DNA of 6,395 nt, taken from assembly GCA_036387915.1 (NCBI GenBank), contig DASVSV010000572.1:1-6395 (forward strand). The letters are read 5' to 3'. This document shows, piece after piece, positions 1 to 4,907 of the stretch. Below the pieces are notes generated by a model, which was not told where the DNA came from, searched no databases, and was given only the letters and a program-made list of their open reading frames with translations. The stretch's first letter is position 1. The number at the start of each line of letters is the position of its first letter. Both the position numbers and the translations under genes were made by a program. The DNA comes from QHVT01 sp036387915. Lineage in GTDB: Bacteria > Acidobacteriota > Thermoanaerobaculia > Gp7-AA8.

Positions 1-20
1 TCCCGCGTCTACGCGCGGGA
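1..20. repeat. Short inverted repeat spanning the DUF885 stop codon
   Basis: TCCCGCG (1-7) and CGCGGGA (14-20) are a perfect 7-bp inverted repeat with a 6-nt loop. The TAG stop of the minus-strand gene (9-11) lies in that loop. It could be the stem of an intrinsic terminator for the minus-strand gene, but any T-tract would lie to the left of position 1 and cannot be seen. In such GC-rich DNA a 7-bp stem could also arise by chance. Confidence 0.4.
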
Positions 21-1748
21 TAAACTGCGGGCGATCCACCCGTCCACGTTCGACTCCAGCACGTTCAAAGGAATCGAGCCGCTGCCGAGGACCACGTCGT
101 GGAACTCGCGGACGTCGAAGCGCTGGCCGAGGGCCTTCTCGGCGCGGCGGCGCAGCTCCTTGATCTTGAGATCGCCGAGCTTGTACGCGAGCGCCTGGCC
201 GGGCCAGGAAATGTAGCGGTCCACTTCGGTCGTGACCTCGTGAATCGGCAATGCGGTGCGGGTGGCCATGTAGTCGATGGCCTGCTGGCGCGTCCATCCT
301 TTCGCGTGCAGGCCGGTGTCGACGACGAGGCGGGCGGCGCGCCACATCTCGTAGGTGAGGCGGCCGAAGTTGTCGTACGGATCGGTGTAGAAGCCGGCCT
401 CGATCCCGAGCCATTCGGAGTAGAGGCCCCACCCTTCACCGAACGCCGAAATGTACGAAAAACGGCGGAAATTCGGCAGATTGGCGAGCTCGTGGCTGAG
501 CGCGATCTGCAGGTGATGTCCGGGTACGGCCTCGTGCAGCGTCAGCGCCGGCAGGTTGTACAGCGGCCGCGCGTCGAGCTTGTACGTGTTGACCCAGTAG
601 ATGCCCGGCTGCGTGCTGCCCTGCGGCGCGCTGACGTAGCGGCCGGTCGTGTATTTCGGCGCGATGTCGTCCGGCACCGGCTCGACGGTGTACGGCAATC
701 GGGGCAGCGTGTTGAAGAGCGACGGCAGTTTTCCGTCGATCCGTTTCGCGAGCCGCGACGCCCGCATCAGCAGTTCCTCGGGCGTCTTCGCGTAGAAGCG
801 TGGATCGGTCCGGAGGAACTGCAGGAACGCCGCAAAGTCGCCCTGGAAGCCGACCTGCTGCATCACCGCGCGCATCTCCGCGCCGATGCGCTCGACCTCT
901 GTCAGGCCGATCTGATGGATCTGCTCCGCCGTCAGGTCGAGCGTGGTGAACTCGCGGATTTTCTGCGCGTAATACGCGCGGCCGTTCGGCAGCTCCGACG
1001 CGGCCAGCGTGGTGCGTGCGCCGGGGACGTACTCCTTGCGGAAGAAGTCGAGGAACGTGCGATAGCCGCCGACCGCCGCCGTCACCGCCGCCCGTCCTTC
1101 GCGCTGCAGGCGCTCGTGCTCGGAGGCCGGAACGGTTGCCGGGAACTTTGCGAACGGTTCCCAGAAGACGCTCTTCGACGGATCGTCGACGACGTGCGCG
1201 AGGATCGTCGTGTCGTAGCCTTCGAGCGTCGCGCGCGGCACGGTGAAGCCGCGCTGCAGGCCCGTGCGCATGTGCGCGATCTGCTCCGTCATGTAGCGCG
1301 GCCACGCGCGCAGGCGGGCGATGTAGTTCTCGTAGTCCCTGACCGTCGTCAGCGGCACGTCCTTCGGCAGCCGCGAGAACGAGCTGTGGAAGCCGGAGTC
1401 GGCGTTGAAGGGCATCTGGTAGTCGCCGAGCTCGTACCCCGCGACGGAGTCCTCGAGCTGCCGCCGGAACATGTCGTAATTCACAACCTCGGACGCGGGC
1501 AGTTTGCTGCGATCGATCGTCTTCAACTGATTCAGGACGCCACGCGCAAAGTCCGCCTGTCGCTTCAGGTCCGCCGGCGCGGCCGACGCGAGCCGATCGC
1601 CGTACTCGTGACGGCCGACCGAGGTTGCGAAGAGCGGATCTTCGCGAAGCTGGAACTCCCACGCCGTGTCGAACAGCGCGTGCAGCTTCGCGACGTCATC
1701 CGCGAAGAGAGGGAAGGCGAGGAGGGCGAGGAAGAGAAGGCGCTTCAT
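9..1748 (-). CDS. Secreted DUF885 family putative zinc metallopeptidase
   Basis: Encodes a 579-residue protein of the DUF885 family (Pfam PF05960), probably a zinc-dependent peptidase acting outside the cytoplasm. The N-terminus (MKRLLFLALLAFPLFA, residues 1-16) is a typical signal peptide with cleavage probably near residue 16. The family signature HEAVPGHHLQ lies at residues 405-414: H405 and E406, with H411 and H412, resemble a stretched HExxH zinc site. FGEGWGLYSE (436-445) follows and probably supplies further metal-binding or catalytic acids (E438, E445). The length is normal for the family, both ends are present, and the stop is TAG. The start is chosen because it gives a complete signal peptide at once. 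The upstream sequence has no Shine-Dalgarno match, so initiation may be leaderless or weak. It is head-to-head with the DUF1028 gene. Substrates are not known from sequence; family membership is firm, peptidase activity is inferred. Confidence 0.93.
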   Translation of the reverse strand: MKRLLFLALLAFPLFADDVAKLHALFDTAWEFQLREDPLFATSVGRHEYGDRLASAAPADLKRQADFARGVLNQLKTIDRSKLPASEVVNYDMFRRQLEDSVAGYELGDYQMPFNADSGFHSSFSRLPKDVPLTTVRDYENYIARLRAWPRYMTEQIAHMRTGLQRGFTVPRATLEGYDTTILAHVVDDPSKSVFWEPFAKFPATVPASEHERLQREGRAAVTAAVGGYRTFLDFFRKEYVPGARTTLAASELPNGRAYYAQKIREFTTLDLTAEQIHQIGLTEVERIGAEMRAVMQQVGFQGDFAAFLQFLRTDPRFYAKTPEELLMRASRLAKRIDGKLPSLFNTLPRLPYTVEPVPDDIAPKYTTGRYVSAPQGSTQPGIYWVNTYKLDARPLYNLPALTLHEAVPGHHLQIALSHELANLPNFRRFSYISAFGEGWGLYSEWLGIEAGFYTDPYDNFGRLTYEMWRAARLVVDTGLHAKGWTRQQAIDYMATRTALPIHEVTTEVDRYISWPGQALAYKLGDLKIKELRRRAEKALGQRFDVREFHDVVLGSGSIPLNVLESNVDGWIARSLSRA

Positions 1749-1770
1749 GACAGGAGATTGTCATACAGTC
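1749..1770. promoter_or_regulatory. 22-bp divergent gap between DUF885 and DUF1028 starts
   Basis: The start codons of two opposite genes are only 22 bp apart, so at least part of both promoters must lie inside the neighbouring coding sequence. AGGAG at 1752-1756 is a plausible ribosome binding site for the plus-strand gene, with a rather long 14-nt spacing to ATG 1771. The minus-strand gene has no equivalent. Read on the minus strand, GACAAT (plus 1762-1757) is a weak -10-like hexamer 8 nt before its ATG, which would give an almost leaderless transcript. GACA (1749-1752) and TGTC (1759-1762) form a small inverted repeat. No convincing -35 box is visible. Confidence 0.35.
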
Positions 1771-2520
1771 ATGCCCATGCGAAGCGTATTCATTCTTCTC
1801 TTCTTCTTCGCCACGGCCGCGCACGCGGCGGAGCCGGTCGTGGCCACCTTCTCGATCCTCGGCTACGACCCGGCGACGGGCGAAGTCGGCGGCGCGGTGC
1901 AGTCGCGCGTGTTCTCGGTCGGCAACGGCGTGCTGTGGGCGGAGGCGGGGACGGGCGTCGTGGCCACGCAGGCCGTGATCGACGTCGCGTACGGACCGCG
2001 CGGGCTCGAGCTGCTGCGGGCGGGACTCACGCCCGCGGCGGCGGTGAAGGCGATCTGGGAGAGCGATCCCGATCCCCGGCCGAAGGACTGGAGCAAGCAG
2101 GGACGCCAGTTCGCGATCATGGACGCGCGCGGCAACTACGCGGCGTTCACCGGTCCGAAGGCCAGCACGTGGGCCGGGCACAAGGGCGGGAAGTTCTGCA
2201 CCGCGCAGGGGAACATCCTCGCCGGCGAGGCCGTCGTCAACGATATGGTCACGGCCTTCGAGAAGACCGAGGGACATCTCTCGTTTCGCTTGATGGCGGC
2301 GCTCGACGCGGCGCAGAAGGCGGGCGGCGACACGCGCGGCACGCAGTCCGCCGCGATCCTCATCGTGAAGAAGGACGGCGGCGTCTGGCTGAACCACGAC
2401 ACCGTGATGCGATTGCAGGTCGACGACAACCCGGAGCCGCTCAAGGAGCTGCGCCGCCTCATCGAGATCGCGGCGAAGCAGCGGGCGATGATGGAGCAGT
2501 ACCGGAAGTCGCTGAAGTGA
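1771..2520 (+). CDS. Exported DUF1028 family (Ntn-hydrolase-like) protein
   Basis: Encodes 249 residues matching the DUF1028 family (Pfam PF06267), which has an Ntn-hydrolase fold but mostly unknown substrates. Residues 1-20 form a signal peptide (charged MPMR, hydrophobic VFILLFFFATAA, then AHAA-EP). The family blocks follow in order: TFSILGYDP (26-34), with T26 near the new N-terminus; GAVQSRVFSVG (41-51); WAEAGTGVVATQA (56-68); YGPRGLELLRAGL (74-86); AAFTG (124-128); WAGH (134-137); QGNILAGE (146-153); TRGTQSAA (188-195); VDDNPEPL (217-224). Ntn hydrolases use an N-terminal nucleophile, and T26 or a nearby residue is the natural candidate, but the few residues between predicted signal cleavage and T26 make this uncertain. 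The frame is open further upstream, but starting at 1771 puts the signal peptide at the N-terminus; ATG 1777 and ATG 1747 are alternatives. There is no C-terminal peptidoglycan-binding extension, which some members carry. Confidence 0.93.
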   Translation: MPMRSVFILLFFFATAAHAAEPVVATFSILGYDPATGEVGGAVQSRVFSVGNGVLWAEAGTGVVATQAVIDVAYGPRGLELLRAGLTPAAAVKAIWESDPDPRPKDWSKQGRQFAIMDARGNYAAFTGPKASTWAGHKGGKFCTAQGNILAGEAVVNDMVTAFEKTEGHLSFRLMAALDAAQKAGGDTRGTQSAAILIVKKDGGVWLNHDTVMRLQVDDNPEPLKELRRLIEIAAKQRAMMEQYRKSLK

Positions 2521-2624
2521 CGGGGTGCTGTCATCCACACTGCGCGGCGTGTCGTGCCGCCCTCGAGGAAAGAAAGGTGCCTTCTGTCGCCCGCTACGCG
2601 GGCTGGATGAATGAGCCACCCATT

Positions 2625-2654
2625 CCCCCGGCTGAAGCCGGGGGCTATTTTCTT
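2625..2654 (+). terminator. Terminator-like hairpin downstream of the DUF1028 gene
   Basis: A perfect 8-bp stem, CCCCCGGC with GCCGGGGG, closes a TGAA loop (2625-2644). It is followed on the plus strand by C and then TATTTTCTT (2646-2654), a moderately T-rich tail. It lies about 105 nt after the DUF1028 stop and is oriented to end that transcript. It is part of the repeat block, so termination would be a borrowed function. The tail is interrupted by A and C, so efficiency is uncertain. Confidence 0.5.
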
Positions 2655-2696
2655 AAGCCCGCTACGCGGGCAAGTCTGCCGCCGTAGGCGGCTCGA

Positions 2697-2723
2697 GGAA
2701 ATAGGCCCCGGCTTCAGCCGGGG
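2697..2723 (-). terminator. Terminator-like hairpin downstream of the M13 gene
   Basis: Read on the minus strand, CCCCGGC-TGAA-GCCGGGG (plus 2723 to 2706) is followed by CCTATTTCC (plus 2705 to 2697). This is the mirror copy of the plus-strand hairpin at 2625-2654 and faces the minus-strand M13 transcript, about 145 nt after its stop. The stem is one pair shorter and the tail is weaker, so confidence in real termination is lower. Confidence 0.38.
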
Positions 2724-2868
2724 TTGGTCCATGCCACCTAAACAGCCTGCGTAGCGGGCGACAGATACGGCGTTCCCTGGAAGCGCGCAACGATCGACAC
2801 CTGGAGCGCGTCGCGAGTCCGAAAGTCCCGCCGAACGAATAACAAGCAACGGATCAAGGAATAACAGA

Positions 2869-4875
2869 TCACCAGACTTCGCAGCGTTGGTCCGCCGGCC
2901 GCACCATCTCCGAGTCAGCTTTGCAGCCGAACGCGTTTGCGAACTCGGGCATGTTCGAGAGCGGTCCGATGACGCGGTATTTGCCGATCGGGTGCGGTCC
3001 GTTCTGGACCATGGTCCGCTGCGCCTCGGGGCGGATCTCGTCGCCTCGGAACTGCCCCCAGGCGATGAAGAACTGCTGGTCGGGCGTGAAACCGTCGATC
3101 GTTTTCGCGGGGCGGGTCTGCTGCGCTTTCTGGAAGCCGAGGTAGGCGATCTTCGCGCCGGCCAGGTCGCCGATCGACTCGCCGAGGACGAGGCCGCCGC
3201 GGTGATGGATGCCGGGCTCGATGAAGTAGCCCTCGAACTGCTGGGACACACAATTCGCGCGCTCCTTGAACCGCGCCAGGTCCTCGGGCGTCCACCAGTT
3301 GCGCAGGCGGCCCTGCGCGTCCCACTTCGAGCCCTGGTCGTCGAAGCCGTGGCTGATCTCGTGGCCGATCACGACGCCGATGGCGCCGTAGTTCACCGCG
3401 TCCGCGGCGTTGACGTCGAACGCGGGCGGCTGGAGGATGCCGGCCGGAAAGACGATCTCGTTCTGCGTGGCGTTGTAGTACGCGTTCGACGTCGGCGGGG
3501 TCATGAACCAGCGCGAGCGGTCGAGCGGCTTGCCGATCTGCGACACGTCGTCGCGGCGCGAGTAGCGCAGGCCGGCCAACACGTTCCCGACGTGCGACGC
3601 GCGCGAGACCGAGACGCTGCTGTAGTCCTGCCACTTGTCGGGATAGCCGATCTTCGGATTGAAGGTCGACAGTTTCTCGAGGGCCTGTTGCTTTGTTTGG
3701 GGGCCCATCCATTCCAGAGCGCGAATGGTGTCGCCCATCGCGGCGAGGAGGTTCTTCACCATCTCCTGCATCCGCGCCTTGGCCTCGGCGGGGAAGTGCT
3801 TCTCGACGTAGCGCTGGCCGAGGGCTTCGCCGAGGAGGGCGTCGGTGGTTTCGACGCAGCGCTTCCAGCGCGGCTTCATCTCCTTCGCGCCGCCGAGCAC
3901 CTGGCCGTAGAAGGCGAAGTTCTCGGTGGCGAAGTCGTCGGAGAGATGGTCGGCGGCGTCGGAGAGCAGGTGCCAGCGGAGATACGTGCGCCACGTGCTG
4001 AGCGGCGTCGTCGAGAGCTCGCTGTTGACCGTGTTCATGAAGAGCGGTTGATCGACGTTCAGCTCTTCGACGTCGATGCCGGCGCGGTTGAAGTAGCGCG
4101 TCCAGTCAATGGCCGGCGTCATCTTCCGCAGCGTGCTGACCATGTACTTGCGATCGGTGGCGCGGGGGTCGCGGCGCGCGATGCGGTCGAGGTGCATCCC
4201 CGCGAGGCGCGTCTCCATCTCGAACACCGTCTCGCTGGCGCGCTTCGCCTCGGCCTTGCCGGAGCCGGCCAGCTCGAACATGCGCGCGACGTGGCCGCGG
4301 TACTTGTCGCGCGCTTCGACGAAACGCGCGTCCGGCTTGAAGTAATAGTCGCGGTCGGGGAGGCCGAGGCCGCCGGCACCGATGCGGGCGATGACGCGGT
4401 TCGGGTCGCGATTGTCGGGCGCGGAGGTGACGTTGAACGGGACGAACACCGAGAGCTCGTGCAACTCGGCGATGACGTCCTGCAGCTGCGCGCGGGAGCG
4501 GATGCCGTCGATGCGGTCGAGCAGCGGCAGGATCGGCTTGATGCCGAGCGCGTTGACGCGCTGCTCGTCCATGCAGGAGCCGTAAAAGTCGCCGATCTGC
4601 TGGTCGACGGAGCCCTTCGGCCAGTCGCGTTTCGCGGAGATCTCGTCGAGGATTACGCGGAGTTGGTCTTTGGAGAGCTCGCCCGCGGCGAAGCGGCGGC
4701 TCCAGCGCGTCATCGACGCCGGGATCGGGTTCGCCGCGCGCCAGGCGCCGTTCGCATAGTCGAAGAAATTCGTGCACGCGTCGACGTTGCGGTTGATGTC
4801 TTCGAGAAAAACACCGCGCTCCTGCGCGGCCAGCGGCAGTGCGAGGACGAGCGAAAGGAGGGCTCTGAGACGCAT
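2869..4875 (-). CDS. Secreted M13 family zinc metallopeptidase (neprilysin/PepO type)
   Basis: Encodes 668 residues, the usual length of bacterial M13 endopeptidases, which cleave peptides on the amino side of hydrophobic residues. A signal peptide (MRLRALLSLVLALPLAAQ, residues 1-18) implies export; no other membrane anchor is visible. The N-terminal M13 domain begins at about residue 22 with the characteristic DACTNFFDYANGAW (32-45). The catalytic domain has NAYYNATQNEIVFPAGILQPP-like sequence from 464, the zinc site HEISH (H505, E506, H509) in VIGHEISHGFDDQG, and the third ligand E566 with D570 in GESIGDLAGAK. The C-terminus has PEFANAFGC (643-651) and ends in CEVW (665-668), the family's conserved CxVW end, so the protein is complete. 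All expected catalytic residues are present. The start sits directly before the signal peptide; no Shine-Dalgarno is visible. It diverges from the membrane-protein gene at 4908 and converges with the DUF1028 gene. The physiological substrate cannot be told from sequence. Confidence 0.96.
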   Translation of the reverse strand: MRLRALLSLVLALPLAAQERGVFLEDINRNVDACTNFFDYANGAWRAANPIPASMTRWSRRFAAGELSKDQLRVILDEISAKRDWPKGSVDQQIGDFYGSCMDEQRVNALGIKPILPLLDRIDGIRSRAQLQDVIAELHELSVFVPFNVTSAPDNRDPNRVIARIGAGGLGLPDRDYYFKPDARFVEARDKYRGHVARMFELAGSGKAEAKRASETVFEMETRLAGMHLDRIARRDPRATDRKYMVSTLRKMTPAIDWTRYFNRAGIDVEELNVDQPLFMNTVNSELSTTPLSTWRTYLRWHLLSDAADHLSDDFATENFAFYGQVLGGAKEMKPRWKRCVETTDALLGEALGQRYVEKHFPAEAKARMQEMVKNLLAAMGDTIRALEWMGPQTKQQALEKLSTFNPKIGYPDKWQDYSSVSVSRASHVGNVLAGLRYSRRDDVSQIGKPLDRSRWFMTPPTSNAYYNATQNEIVFPAGILQPPAFDVNAADAVNYGAIGVVIGHEISHGFDDQGSKWDAQGRLRNWWTPEDLARFKERANCVSQQFEGYFIEPGIHHRGGLVLGESIGDLAGAKIAYLGFQKAQQTRPAKTIDGFTPDQQFFIAWGQFRGDEIRPEAQRTMVQNGPHPIGKYRVIGPLSNMPEFANAFGCKADSEMVRPADQRCEVW

Positions 4876-4907
4876 GGCGCGGAGTATACGAGTAAGCTCT
4901 GGCGCGG
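4876..4907. promoter_or_regulatory. 32-bp divergent gap with a symmetric -10-like GTATAC
   Basis: GTATAC at 4884-4889 is self-complementary. On the minus strand it reads TATACT (plus 4888-4883), a 5-of-6 match to the -10 consensus, ending 7 nt before the M13 ATG. That would place transcription start at or next to the start codon. On the plus strand TATACG (4885-4890) ends 17 nt before ATG 4908. No good -35 box or Shine-Dalgarno sequence is seen for either gene. One shared -10 driving both directions is therefore plausible but unproven. Confidence 0.4.

Larger units (their letters stand above)
2583..2765. repeat. 183-bp nested palindromic repeat block (REPIN-like, six hairpins)
   Basis: Six hairpins stand in mirror order around a centre at about 2674.5. 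Left half: GCCCGC-TAC-GCGGGC (2589-2603), CCCCCGGC-TGAA-GCCGGGGG (2625-2644), GCCCGC-TAC-GCGGGC (2657-2671). Right half: GCCGCC-GTA-GGCGGC (2678-2692), CCCCGGC-TTCA-GCCGGGG (2706-2723), GCCTGC-GTA-GCGGGC (2745-2759). The loop sequences reverse-complement across the centre (TAC with GTA, TGAA with TTCA), so the halves are inverted copies of one unit. The outer edges, 2583-2604 and 2744-2765, match as reverse complements at 21 of 22 positions. This resembles REP doublets in inverted orientation (REPINs), which RAYT-type transposases mobilise in other bacteria; no RAYT gene lies in this window. Exact element ends are uncertain. Confidence 0.85.
2521..2868. other. 348-bp convergent intergenic region, no gene, repeat-rich
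   Basis: Lies between the stops of the converging DUF1028 and M13 genes. The middle (2583-2765) is a symmetric array of six hairpins, described separately. CTCGAGGAAA occurs twice as a direct repeat (2562-2571 and 2692-2701), so the repeated unit may reach left to about 2562. From 2766 to 2868 I see no gene, promoter or clear hairpin. Open frames crossing the gap are low-complexity readings of the repeats and match no family I recognise. Confidence 0.85.

Noticed and set aside
1666..1770. Upstream start for the DUF1028 gene at 1666 or 1747
   Set aside because: These would put an Arg/Lys-rich tail in front of the signal peptide and overlap the opposite gene; 1771 gives a normal signal peptide with AGGAG upstream.
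2526..2535. GCTGTCATCC also present at 6324-6333, a possible remnant of the TGTCATCCCGAGCG repeat
   Set aside because: The match stops after 10 bases and the following sequence differs, so it cannot be told from chance.
99..2687. 862-codon plus-strand open frame
   Set aside because: It runs antisense to the whole DUF885 gene and out of frame through DUF1028. Its composition is Arg/Val/Ala-rich with no domain, typical of a shadow frame in GC-rich DNA.
2583..2765. CRISPR array
   Set aside because: The 15-nt GCCCGCTACGCGGGC units are too short, irregularly spaced and in both orientations, and no unique spacers or cas genes are present.
2136..3251. 371-codon minus-strand open frame across the intergenic region
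   Set aside because: It joins antisense DUF1028, the repeats and an out-of-frame part of M13; phrases such as SVARYAG are translated repeat hairpins.
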